22,149 bases of DNA. Source: Nautiliaceae bacterium (lineage in GTDB: Bacteria > Campylobacterota > Campylobacteria > Campylobacterales > Nautiliaceae). The stretch is from contig JALVUH010000161.1 in NCBI GenBank assembly GCA_027035735.1, forward strand, positions 1-22,149, written 5' to 3'. Positions 6,668 to 14,358 of the stretch are shown here, in pieces. Position 1 is the first letter of the stretch; the number at the start of each line of letters is the position of its first letter. The position numbers and the translations under genes are program-made. Under the pieces are notes generated by a model. It searched no databases. It had not been told where the DNA came from and saw only the letters and a program-made list of their open reading frames with translations.

Positions 6668-7645
6668 ATGAAAATAACTTTAGCTTATGGTGGTGGCGGA
6701 GAAGAGACAAATAAACTCATTAAAAATCTTTTTTATGAAAATTTTAAAAATGATATTTTATTAAAAGCTGAAGATGCCGCGGTAGTTAGTTTAAATGGGA
6801 AAACAGCTTTTACAACAGATTCATTTACAATTGACCCTATATTTTTTAACGGTGGAGATATAGGTAAACTTTCTATTGCTGGGACTTGTAATGATTTAGC
6901 AATGATGGGAGCAAAGCCAGAGTTTTTAAGTATTTCATTTATAATTGAAGAAGGACTCTCTTTTAGTGATTTAGAAAAAATTGTTAATTCTATTAAAAAT
7001 GAATTACAAAAAGTTGATGCAAAAATAGTATGTGGAGATACAAAAGTAGTCCCAACTGGAAGCGTAGACAAAATTTTTATAAATACAAGTGGTATTGGAA
7101 AAATCATTAAAGAAAATATAAGTGCTCATAATATAAAACCAAAAGATAAAATTATAGTAAGTCGTGATATAGGAAGACATGGAAGTGTGGTACTTGCTAA
7201 AAGATTTGGAGTAGATACTGAGATAGAGAGTGATTGTAAAGTTTTATGGGATGAAGTTAAAGCATTAATTGATGCAGGAATTGAAATAAAAGCTATGCGC
7301 GATGCAACAAGAGGCGGACTTAGTGCGGTATTGAATGAATGGAGTGAAGCTAGCAATATAGCAATTGAAATAGAAGAAGAAAAAATTCCAATTAGCGATG
7401 AAGTGAGTGGACTTTGTGAAATTTTTGGATTTGAACCAATGGATTTGGCCAATGAAGGAACATTTATTCTTGCAGTATCTCCAGATGATGCTAAAAAAGC
7501 AGAAGATATTCTAAAACAATTTAATAAAAATGCTTCTATTATAGGAGAAGCAACTGAAGGAAATAGAGTTATTTTAAAAACAGCTTATGGTTCTAAAAGA
7601 TATATTGACTTGCCAAAAGGCGAGTTATTGCCAAGGATTTGTTAA
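6668..7645 (+). CDS. hypE: Carbamoyl-dehydratase HypE
   Basis: HypE takes the carbamoyl group from HypF onto its C-terminal cysteine, dehydrates it with ATP to thiocyanate and donates cyanide to HypC-HypD. The 325-residue protein ends in PRIC with C325 as the last residue, exactly as the mechanism requires. Family segments include DSFTIDP and GDIGKLSIAGTCNDLAMMGA in the N-terminal PurM-like domain and DATRGGLSAVLNE in the ATP-binding part. Its partner HypF is encoded at the left edge of the window, on the other strand. The stop overlaps the start of menG (TAATG). Confidence 0.98.
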   Translation: MKITLAYGGGGEETNKLIKNLFYENFKNDILLKAEDAAVVSLNGKTAFTTDSFTIDPIFFNGGDIGKLSIAGTCNDLAMMGAKPEFLSISFIIEEGLSFSDLEKIVNSIKNELQKVDAKIVCGDTKVVPTGSVDKIFINTSGIGKIIKENISAHNIKPKDKIIVSRDIGRHGSVVLAKRFGVDTEIESDCKVLWDEVKALIDAGIEIKAMRDATRGGLSAVLNEWSEASNIAIEIEEEKIPISDEVSGLCEIFGFEPMDLANEGTFILAVSPDDAKKAEDILKQFNKNASIIGEATEGNRVILKTAYGSKRYIDLPKGELLPRIC

Positions 7646-8316
7646 TGCAAGAGAAAATTGTAAAGATGTTTGATGAAATAGCTAGTAGTTATGATATGGT
7701 AAATAGAATTGTAAGTTTTGGTAGTGATAAAATATGGAGAGAAAAAGCAATTAAAGAAGTATTAAAATATTCCAAAGAAAATCCAAAAGTTTTAGATGTG
7801 GCATGTGGCAGTGGAGATATGATAGATATTTGGAAAAAATATACTAATAACATAATAGGACTTGACCCAAGCAAAGGAATGCTTGAAGTTGCAAAAAAAA
7901 GATTTCCAGAAATTAACTTTTATCAAGGTTTTGCTCAAGACTTACCATTTGAAAATGAAAGTTTTGATTGTTTAAGTATCTCTTTTGGAATAAGAAATGT
8001 AGTAGAAATAGATAAAGCAATAGATGAATTCTATAGAGTTCTTAAAAAAGATGGTATTTTACTTATACTTGAATTTACAAAACCTGAAAAAAAATCTACA
8101 ATTAGAAATTGTATAGATTTTTATTCTAATAAAATTTTGCCAAAAATAGGAAGTATTATAAGTGGAAATAAAGAAGCTTATGAATATCTACCAAAATCTA
8201 TTCAAAAATTTTACACCTTAAATGAACTATGTAAAAAACTTAGTAAATTTGAAATTTTAGAAGCAAAAAATTTTGCTTTATCTCCTACTTCAATGATAAT
8301 AGCTAAAAAAAATTAG
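7645..8316 (+). CDS. ubiE: Demethylmenaquinone methyltransferase MenG/UbiE
   Basis: This SAM-dependent C-methyltransferase carries out the final step of menaquinone synthesis. The 223-residue protein has the class I SAM motif VLDVACGSGDM, the acidic loop GLDPS and the family stretch PFENESFDCLSISFGIRN, followed by EFYRVLKKDG and LEFTKP. I start it at the ATG at 7645, which overlaps the hypE stop and has AAGGA seven bases upstream; a TTG six bases earlier would crowd that site. Its place at the end of hypCDE is notable, because menaquinone is the electron acceptor of the HydABC hydrogenase. Its stop codon lies in a hairpin shared with the convergent hydE. Confidence 0.93.
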   Translation: MQEKIVKMFDEIASSYDMVNRIVSFGSDKIWREKAIKEVLKYSKENPKVLDVACGSGDMIDIWKKYTNNIIGLDPSKGMLEVAKKRFPEINFYQGFAQDLPFENESFDCLSISFGIRNVVEIDKAIDEFYRVLKKDGILLILEFTKPEKKSTIRNCIDFYSNKILPKIGSIISGNKEAYEYLPKSIQKFYTLNELCKKLSKFEILEAKNFALSPTSMIIAKKN

Positions 8317-8323
8317 CTATTAT
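8296..8323. terminator. Bidirectional terminator between convergent menG and hydE
   Basis: ATAATAGCTAA (8296-8306) and TTAGCTATTAT (8313-8323) form a perfect 11-bp stem with an AAAAAA loop. The menG TAG and the hydE TAA both lie in the right arm and overlap each other. T-rich sequence follows on the plus strand. The stem is AT-rich, but it is perfect and correctly placed. Confidence 0.6.
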
Positions 8324-10022
8324 TTAAATTCTTATTTATTATAGCATTTCCAAATGCTTCTACTGCTCCGCTTATTTGTAAAGCTTTTGGAGTAAAAACT
8401 TTGTAATTTTTATCAATATAACTATAAATTTTATTCAAAAACTCACCTCTAAACAAATCTCCTACTATTATAGCTCCATTTAAATCATGATCTCTATTAA
8501 AAGTTTCATACTGATTTGATAAAAATTCTGCAAAACTCTCAACTACTCCATAACTTAAAAGATAATTATCTACTCCAGCCAAATTAAAACTCATAGCAGT
8601 TCTTATAGCCCACAGAGGATTTAAATTATTTTGAGTCATTTTATAATCAATTCTAGGACCTTTTTTTGTCATAGCTTCGCTTGAATATTTAAGTATAGCC
8701 TCAAATCCTTCATCAATATTTTTACCCATTCCAAGAACTATTCCTATAAGTCCCCACAAATAATAAATTCCTTTTTTATCAGAAGTAATATCAGATTTTA
8801 ATGCATTTTCAAATAAATCTGCTCTTTTTTCTTTAAAATTTTTAATTAATTTTTTTCCTGTATCATTCATTATAGAAATTTCTGCAAATATCTCTTCAAA
8901 GTTATTAAATCCAAATTTAAAATCAATATATTCAATAAGACCAAATTTAGGAGAATTAATCAAAATTTTATTTTCTTCTTCATAAAAACAAAATCCCATA
9001 ATATTTTTATCTTTAAGCTCCCATTGCTCTAAAACTCCATAAAATCCACTAAAAACAGGAGAAGTCTCTTTTGAATTAATTTCTCCTAAATTTTCTAATC
9101 TATCTATTACCCCATTTTTATATCCATATTCTTTATATTTCCCCTCTTGTTTTATATCTTTTTCAAACTTTGGAATAATACTTCTATCTCCTTTTTCAAT
9201 TAAAATATCTTTATGTTTTGAATCAGTCACTACTGCAAAAAGAGGCTTTTGTGTTTTTACTTCAAAATTCAAATCTTTTGTATTATCGCTTTTTTTGAAT
9301 CCTAAAAGTGGAAAATCCACTACCTCAAATAAAAGCTCAGTTACCATACAATCAGGAAGTTTCACATAAAAAGCAGGAGTTGATAAACCATAAGTTTTTT
9401 TAAATTCAAGATTAGTTTTAAGTTTTACAAAAGGCTTTTCTATACTTGCAAGAGCTTTTGCATCTCCTTCAAAAGACATAAAATATTTAGCAATTGCCGC
9501 TAAATCTTTTGCCATTATAAAATCTACATCTTCTAAATTTTTACTAACTTCAAAACTTCCATTCATTGTTTGAATAAAAATATTTTCATTTTTTAGCTTT
9601 TCTGCCAAATTTTCAAAAAATTCTCTTCTCTTATCTTTCTCAACCCAATCACCTTTAGCATCATATCCACATACTTCACAATGATGAAAAATATCAAAAT
9701 AATGCTCATTTTCGTTATCTTTTACTTCTCTAAGACATTTAGGACAAGGAGGAAGTGATATTTTTGGAAAATTCCTATCTAAATCATCTTTAAATTCATC
9801 TACTACTTCAGCACTCAAAGATTTTAAAAAAATTGATAAAGGAAGTTCTGTTGAAATTTTTTTAGAAAAACTTTCAATCTCTTCTTCACTTCCTTCCACA
9901 TATGCATACAAATTTTCATTATCTCTACTAAGTCCTAATTTTATATTATTTGCATTTCTCATTAAAATTTTTTCTATTACACCATTGTTTGAGTCCAATC
10001 TAAAAATAAACTTTAATATCAT
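8313..10022 (-). CDS. hydE: HydE, a divergent HypF-like hydrogenase accessory protein
   Basis: This is the last gene of hydABCDE, the order known from Wolinella succinogenes and Helicobacter. The 569-residue protein parallels HypF along its length but lacks key residues. Residues 1-70 resemble a degenerate acylphosphatase domain without the VQGVGFRP loop. There is one zinc-finger pair (CPKC...CEVC, near residues 92-118) where HypF has two. The segment ALASIEKPFVKLKTN recalls the HypF YrdC-domain stretch around ERPIV. The C-terminal segment GAIIVGDLFRGEFLN...TPKALQISGAVEAFGNAI recalls the Kae1-like domain. I start at the ATG at 10022, which overlaps the hydD stop as ATGA and has AGGAG seven bases upstream; an ATG 21 bases earlier is poorer. 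Its exact role in maturation is not established by sequence. Confidence 0.78.
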   Translation of the reverse strand: MILKFIFRLDSNNGVIEKILMRNANNIKLGLSRDNENLYAYVEGSEEEIESFSKKISTELPLSIFLKSLSAEVVDEFKDDLDRNFPKISLPPCPKCLREVKDNENEHYFDIFHHCEVCGYDAKGDWVEKDKRREFFENLAEKLKNENIFIQTMNGSFEVSKNLEDVDFIMAKDLAAIAKYFMSFEGDAKALASIEKPFVKLKTNLEFKKTYGLSTPAFYVKLPDCMVTELLFEVVDFPLLGFKKSDNTKDLNFEVKTQKPLFAVVTDSKHKDILIEKGDRSIIPKFEKDIKQEGKYKEYGYKNGVIDRLENLGEINSKETSPVFSGFYGVLEQWELKDKNIMGFCFYEEENKILINSPKFGLIEYIDFKFGFNNFEEIFAEISIMNDTGKKLIKNFKEKRADLFENALKSDITSDKKGIYYLWGLIGIVLGMGKNIDEGFEAILKYSSEAMTKKGPRIDYKMTQNNLNPLWAIRTAMSFNLAGVDNYLLSYGVVESFAEFLSNQYETFNRDHDLNGAIIVGDLFRGEFLNKIYSYIDKNYKVFTPKALQISGAVEAFGNAIINKNLNNS

Positions 10023-10600
10023 TGATTCTCTCCTATCACACAACCTCTTAATGCTTCTTCAGGAACACCTTTTTTATATGAAATTCTAGCAATTTCTTGA
10101 ATATCAACATCAGGATTTTTAACTTTACATTCAACTCCAAGTTTAGTAAGTTCATTAATTAATATTTTTTCCATTAATTTACTAGCTTTTTGGACAGGTT
10201 CAGTAATAGTAAAAGTAGTATCCTCTCCAATTACATAAGGTACAACTCCTATAATTTTTGTCTCTGGTAAATCTCCCATTAAATGTATCATTTCAAGAGT
10301 TTGAAGCATTTCAACTTCATGAGCACTACCTTGCCAACTTATACATTCAGGCACTTCCAAAAAATCAAAAAAATATATATCTCCTATATTAGCATCATCC
10401 ACATCTACAGTATCAAATATAAAAACCTTATCATATTCCACTATTATAGGAATAAGTCTATGAGCTAAAGTTCCTCCATCAATCAAATCTACTTGATGAC
10501 CTTTAAATTCATATTTTTCATCCAAATAATTTATAAGATGAACCCCTATACCTTCATCTCCAAACAATATATTTCCTATACCTAATACTAAAATTTTCAT
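10019..10600 (-). CDS. hydD: Hydrogenase maturation endopeptidase HydD (HyaD/HybD family)
   Basis: This protease removes the C-terminal peptide of the HydB precursor once nickel is inserted. With the ATG at 10600 it is 193 residues long, slightly longer than the usual 160-180. The nickel-sensing residues of the family are visible: Glu16 in GNILFGDEGIG, Asp63 in FIFDTVD and His94 in GSAHEVEM. The start is set by AAGG six bases upstream; the TTG two codons earlier would sit in that ribosome binding site. It is the only such protease in the window, which fits HydB being the only large subunit here with a removable tail. Confidence 0.95.
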   Translation of the reverse strand: MKILVLGIGNILFGDEGIGVHLINYLDEKYEFKGHQVDLIDGGTLAHRLIPIIVEYDKVFIFDTVDVDDANIGDIYFFDFLEVPECISWQGSAHEVEMLQTLEMIHLMGDLPETKIIGVVPYVIGEDTTFTITEPVQKASKLMEKILINELTKLGVECKVKNPDVDIQEIARISYKKGVPEEALRGCVIGENQ

Positions 10601-10625
10601 TAACAACCTTTATTTTGGATAATTT

Positions 10626-10687
10626 AAGTGAAAAGAGGAAAATTAAAGATATTAACTTTACTCTTTTCACTTCCCAAAAAAGGGAAG
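10626..10687 (-). other. Structured hydC-hydD intercistronic region (two overlapping inverted repeats)
   Basis: AAGTGAAAAGAG (10626-10637) pairs perfectly over 12 bp with CTCTTTTCACTT (10661-10672), and a smaller stem TAAAG/CTTTA is nested in its loop (10644-10648, 10656-10660). A second perfect hairpin, CTTCCC-AAAAAA-GGGAAG (10670-10687), shares three bases with the first, so the two cannot fully form at once. Neither is followed by a T-run in the direction of transcription. This looks like an mRNA stability or processing element rather than a strong terminator. Confidence 0.55.
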
Positions 10688-10692
10688 AGAAA

Positions 10693-11385
10693 TTAATGTT
10701 CTTCTTTTTCCCATTTCATACCAGAGAAAATTGCATCCATTCCACCATTTTTACCAAATACTGCATTATATACAGCCATATAAATATGAACAAAAACAAT
10801 AATGATAATCAACCACATAAAAATATGATGCCAAAGTCTAACATAAGCAAGTCCACCACAAATACTTTCTACCCATTTAGCAAATGGATACAAAAGTCCT
10901 CCAAGGCCTTGATGATAAACTTCTGCATATAATGCAAGTCCTGTAAATATAATGCCATAAAATAAAATGTATAAAGTAAAATATGCCCAAAATTGTAATG
11001 GATTATAAACACCTTTTGTATGAGGGTGTTTTGAAATTAAAAGATAATAACCAATTTGTTGTAATGCCAATTTAATATTAAATGCATCTACAATTGATTT
11101 TCTTTCATATTTTCCTTCTGGGAAAAAGAAAAAATAGATTGTTTTATATAAAACTGCACCAATTAAAGCAAATCCAAAAATAATATGCCACTCTCTTATA
11201 TCAGCTTGTAAAAATCTTGTAGGAGTTGCTGATGGAGTCCCATGTATAATAAAAGGATTTGCAATATAAAATCCAGTAGCAACAAGAGCAAAAATAGAAA
11301 TTGCTCTTATCCAGTGTTGCCATCTATATCCAGCGGAAAATTCAATTCCGCCAAGATATTGTCCCAATACTTTTAAAAATTTCAT
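10693..11385 (-). CDS. hydC: Hydrogenase cytochrome b subunit HydC
   Basis: HydC anchors the HydAB dimer to the membrane and passes electrons through two b haems to menaquinone. The 230-residue protein has four main hydrophobic helices (about residues 26-46, 65-86, 132-154 and 184-208). Histidines are placed as haem ligands: H24 at the start of helix 1, H67 in REWHIIFG, H186 in LWHHIF and H200 in the last helix. I start at the ATG at 11385, which is preceded by GGAGG directly after the hydB stop. An upstream in-frame ATG inside hydB would put the ribosome binding site in the coding region. The haem genes at the right end of the window serve this subunit among others. Confidence 0.95.
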   Translation of the reverse strand: MKFLKVLGQYLGGIEFSAGYRWQHWIRAISIFALVATGFYIANPFIIHGTPSATPTRFLQADIREWHIIFGFALIGAVLYKTIYFFFFPEGKYERKSIVDAFNIKLALQQIGYYLLISKHPHTKGVYNPLQFWAYFTLYILFYGIIFTGLALYAEVYHQGLGGLLYPFAKWVESICGGLAYVRLWHHIFMWLIIIIVFVHIYMAVYNAVFGKNGGMDAIFSGMKWEKEEH

Positions 11386-11395
11386 TTTTGCCTCC

Positions 11396-13132
11396 TTAGC
11401 AAGCCCCATATAATGGGTCTACTCTGAATTCACCAAGTTTTTTACCTTTTACATCCATTACATGCACAGCACAAGCAATACAAGGGTCATAACTGTGAAT
11501 ATTTCTAATAATTTCAAGTGGTTTTGTTGGGTCAGCTAATTTCATACCAATTAAATTAGCTTCATATGGACCTTTTTTACCATTCATATCTCTTGGTCCT
11601 CCATTCCAAGTAGAAGGAACTACTGCTTGCCAGTTTTCAATTTTTCCATTTTTAATTCTACACCAATGACTTAACATTCCTCTTGGAACATCACCAATAT
11701 ATCTACCTTTGTATTCTTTATTTTCATCAATTACATAAGGTGCTACAGTACTTTGATCAACTTTTAAGTTTTCTACTAAATTATTAAATGCTTCAATACC
11801 ATAATCTGCAATAGTTTTTGTTTGAAGCATTCTTCCTGCAGTTCTTCCAAGTGTTGTAAATAATGCTTCTACTGGAAGACCTGTTTGAGCTAAAAATTCA
11901 TCCACAACTTTTCTAACTTTTTCATTTCCTTTTGCATAGTTAACAACCATACAAGCAAGCGGACCAACTTCCATAGGTGTTTTATCATATCTTGGAGATT
12001 TAATCCAAGAATATTTACCTTCTGGATTAACAACTTTAGTTGGAACAACTTTTCCTTCACCATTAATACTTTCACCATCAACAAATCCAGTATATTCAGG
12101 AATAGTTTTACCATTATATGGTTGTAAGAATCCTGTATCTTTATACCAAGAGTGAGTAACATCTTCTTCAATTTTCATTTCATCAATTTCATAATATTTA
12201 CCAAGGTCAAAATCTTTAATATATCCACATGCATCAAATAACCAAGAATTAGCACCTGTTTGCATTGTTTTATAAGTAATATAATTACCAAGGTTATTTT
12301 TTTGAGTTACACTTGGCTCATTTCTATAAGCTTCAGCTGCCATTACAATATCAGCATAATAAGCTCTATTTGTATAATCAGCAAGTTCTTTAAATTTAGT
12401 TAAATATTCAGCAAGTCTAGCTGGGTCTTGTAAATCCATAATACAAGTAACACCACCAACTGTAAGACTTTGTGGATGTGGGTTTTTACCACCAAAAATT
12501 GCCATCATTTGAGCTGCTGTTCTTTGAATTTCAAGTGTTTTTAAATAATGACTTAAACCAATTAAGTTTTGCTCAGGTGTAAATCTCATTGTAGGATGAC
12601 CCCAATATCCATTTTTAAATGGACCTAAATCTCCTCTTTCTGCAAATGCTTTTACTCTTTTTTGAACTTCTGCTAACTCATCTGCACCAGTTGCTATTGG
12701 CTCATACCCTTTTGGAACATATTTAAATGCCAAATCACTTGCTTTTTTAGGATCTGCTTTAAGCGCACTAATAATATCTATCCAATCTAATCCATGTAAT
12801 TGATAAAAATGAACGATATGGTCATGATAAAATAGTGCCATATTTAATAAAGTTCTTACTAATTCTGCATTTAAAGGAGGTTTGATTCCTAAAGCATTTT
12901 CAACTGCTACAATACCTGCTCTATAGTGAGAATAAGTACAAACACCACAAATTCTTTGTGTCATAAATCCAGCATCTCTAGGGTCTCTACCTTTTAAAAT
13001 AATTTCAATTCCTCTAAATAAAGTTGAACTAGAATAAGCATCTTTAATAACATTATTTTCATCAAGTACTACTTCAACTCTTAAATGCCCTTCAATTCTT
13101 GTTATTGGGTCTACTACTACTCTTTTTGCCAT
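11396..13132 (-). CDS. hydB: [NiFe]-hydrogenase large subunit HydB (membrane-bound respiratory type)
   Basis: The large subunit holds the NiFe(CN)2CO centre that oxidises H2. The 578-residue precursor has the N-terminal nickel motif RICGVCTYSH (C62, C65) and the C-terminal motif DPCIACAVH (C551, C554, H557). Another 21 residues follow H557; this is the peptide the HydD protease is expected to remove after the histidine. Glu15 in TRIEGHLRV is also conserved. Only three bases separate it from hydA, and AAGGAG lies at the end of hydA. It has no export signal and would cross the membrane together with the Tat-tagged HydA. Sequence and synteny match the Wolinella-type quinone-reactive uptake hydrogenase. 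Confidence 0.98.
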   Translation of the reverse strand: MAKRVVVDPITRIEGHLRVEVVLDENNVIKDAYSSSTLFRGIEIILKGRDPRDAGFMTQRICGVCTYSHYRAGIVAVENALGIKPPLNAELVRTLLNMALFYHDHIVHFYQLHGLDWIDIISALKADPKKASDLAFKYVPKGYEPIATGADELAEVQKRVKAFAERGDLGPFKNGYWGHPTMRFTPEQNLIGLSHYLKTLEIQRTAAQMMAIFGGKNPHPQSLTVGGVTCIMDLQDPARLAEYLTKFKELADYTNRAYYADIVMAAEAYRNEPSVTQKNNLGNYITYKTMQTGANSWLFDACGYIKDFDLGKYYEIDEMKIEEDVTHSWYKDTGFLQPYNGKTIPEYTGFVDGESINGEGKVVPTKVVNPEGKYSWIKSPRYDKTPMEVGPLACMVVNYAKGNEKVRKVVDEFLAQTGLPVEALFTTLGRTAGRMLQTKTIADYGIEAFNNLVENLKVDQSTVAPYVIDENKEYKGRYIGDVPRGMLSHWCRIKNGKIENWQAVVPSTWNGGPRDMNGKKGPYEANLIGMKLADPTKPLEIIRNIHSYDPCIACAVHVMDVKGKKLGEFRVDPLYGAC

Positions 13133-13135
13133 CTA

Positions 13136-14263
13136 TTACTCCTTAGGATTTTTAATTGCACTAATTGCTGCATGAGCTGCGATTGCTACACCTGCAATTG
13201 TTAAAATAGTAATTCCTACTTTATCTGCTGTAGCATCTGCGCTAACTGATTCAAATTTATGATTTGCAAGTGGCTCTTCATAAGGTGCCATTGAATCCCA
13301 AAAATCTGGTTCACTACATCCAATACATCCATGTCCTGCTTGAACTGGCCAAGATGTATGTTGATTAAATCTCTCTCTTGAGCAGTTATTGAATGTATAA
13401 GGACCTTTACATCCCATTTTATACAAACAAAATCCATTCATTGCTTCTTGAGAACCAAATTCTTCTACAAATTCACCAGCATCAAAGTGACCTCTTCTTT
13501 CACATAAATCATGAATTCTCATTCCATAAGCAAATTTTGGTCTATTGAAATTATCAACTGCTGGAAGTTGTCCATAAAGAATTACATACATAATTGTTCC
13601 AACAATATTTCTATCACTTGGAGGACATCCTGGAACATTAACTACCATTTTATCTAAAACTTTATAAATTCCAACTGCTCCTGTAGGATTTGGATATGCA
13701 GCTTGAATACCACCAAATGAACTACAAGCTCCAACTGCAATAATTGCTGCTGCATCTTTTGCAGCTCTTTTTAATTTATGAAGACCTGTTTCTGCTTCTG
13801 GTCCAATTGTTAAAAAGTCTCCATTATCTTTTGTAGGTGCAGCTCCTTCTACACAAAGGATATATCTACCTTTATATTTTTTAACAGCTTCTTCATAATT
13901 TTCTTCAGCTTGCCAACCAGCAGCTGCCATAATAGTATCATGATATTCTAAATTAATATAATTGAAAATTAATGTATCTATTGTAGGAGAAGCAGTTCTA
14001 AGTAAACTTTCACTACAACCTGTACATTCAGCTAAATGAAGCCAAATAACAGGCAATCTATCGCTAACTTCAGCAGCTTCTGCAATCACTGGAGCAAATG
14101 ATGCTGGAAGCCCTAAAGCTACAGCCATTGTTCCTGCCCATTTTAAAAAATCCCTTCTTGTAAAACCATTTTCTTCTAAAACTTCTGAGAGTGGTTTAGA
14201 AGCAATTCCAGGAAGTTTTCTAAGTTCTTCAATCCTTTGTTTTACTTTTTTTACATCCAACAT
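13136..14263 (-). CDS. hydA: [NiFe]-hydrogenase small subunit HydA, Tat-exported
   Basis: The small subunit relays electrons from the active site through three iron-sulfur clusters. The 375-residue precursor has a Tat signal with RRDFLK (R36-R37), a hydrophobic stretch and a likely cleavage near AEA at residues 61-63. The proximal-cluster cysteines are C80, C83, C180 and C213. The distal set is H251, C254, C279 and C285; the medial 3Fe-4S set is C294, C313 and C316. A C-terminal membrane helix (about 349-370) contacts HydC. The two extra proximal-cluster cysteines of oxygen-tolerant enzymes are absent: the motif is CTGCSES rather than CTCC, and there is no cysteine in the VEGAAPTKDNGDF segment. 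A standard, oxygen-sensitive respiratory enzyme is therefore expected. It is the first gene of hydABCDE. Confidence 0.98.
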   Translation of the reverse strand: MLDVKKVKQRIEELRKLPGIASKPLSEVLEENGFTRRDFLKWAGTMAVALGLPASFAPVIAEAAEVSDRLPVIWLHLAECTGCSESLLRTASPTIDTLIFNYINLEYHDTIMAAAGWQAEENYEEAVKKYKGRYILCVEGAAPTKDNGDFLTIGPEAETGLHKLKRAAKDAAAIIAVGACSSFGGIQAAYPNPTGAVGIYKVLDKMVVNVPGCPPSDRNIVGTIMYVILYGQLPAVDNFNRPKFAYGMRIHDLCERRGHFDAGEFVEEFGSQEAMNGFCLYKMGCKGPYTFNNCSRERFNQHTSWPVQAGHGCIGCSEPDFWDSMAPYEEPLANHKFESVSADATADKVGITILTIAGVAIAAHAAISAIKNPKE

Positions 14264-14298
14264 GTCATTCCCCTTAAATGAAGATTAATTCAATTCAT

Positions 14299-14328
14299 AT
14301 TATATACTAAAATAAATCTTATTTTCAA
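14299..14328 (-). promoter_or_regulatory. Putative promoter of hydABCDE with an inverted repeat at the -35 box
   Basis: On the minus strand TTGAAA (14323-14328) and TATAAT (14299-14304) are 18 bases apart, a good sigma-70 promoter about 36 bases before hydA. AATCTT (14315-14320) and AAGATT (14327-14332) form an inverted repeat with a six-base gap across the -35 box, a possible operator. The 95-base gap holds nothing else I recognise. Confidence 0.5.
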
Positions 14329-14358
14329 GATTAAATAAAAATTAATTTCAAAATTTTT

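Noticed and set aside
6733..7452. Two minus-strand frames opposite hypE
   Set aside because: Shadows of a strongly conserved hypE; S/I-rich composition typical of antisense frames.
10615..10932. Plus-strand 105-codon open frame
   Set aside because: Antisense to the end of hydC and the hairpin region; hydC is a clear family member, and this frame has no recognisable protein features.
11890..12171. Same-strand alternative frame within hydB
   Set aside because: Out of frame with the highly conserved HydB; K/L/M-rich translation without motifs.
14286..14293. TAATTCAA near the hydA transcription start as a half-site of the nikM palindrome
   Set aside because: An 8-bp A/T-rich match is expected several times by chance in 22 kb of this composition, and no second arm is present.
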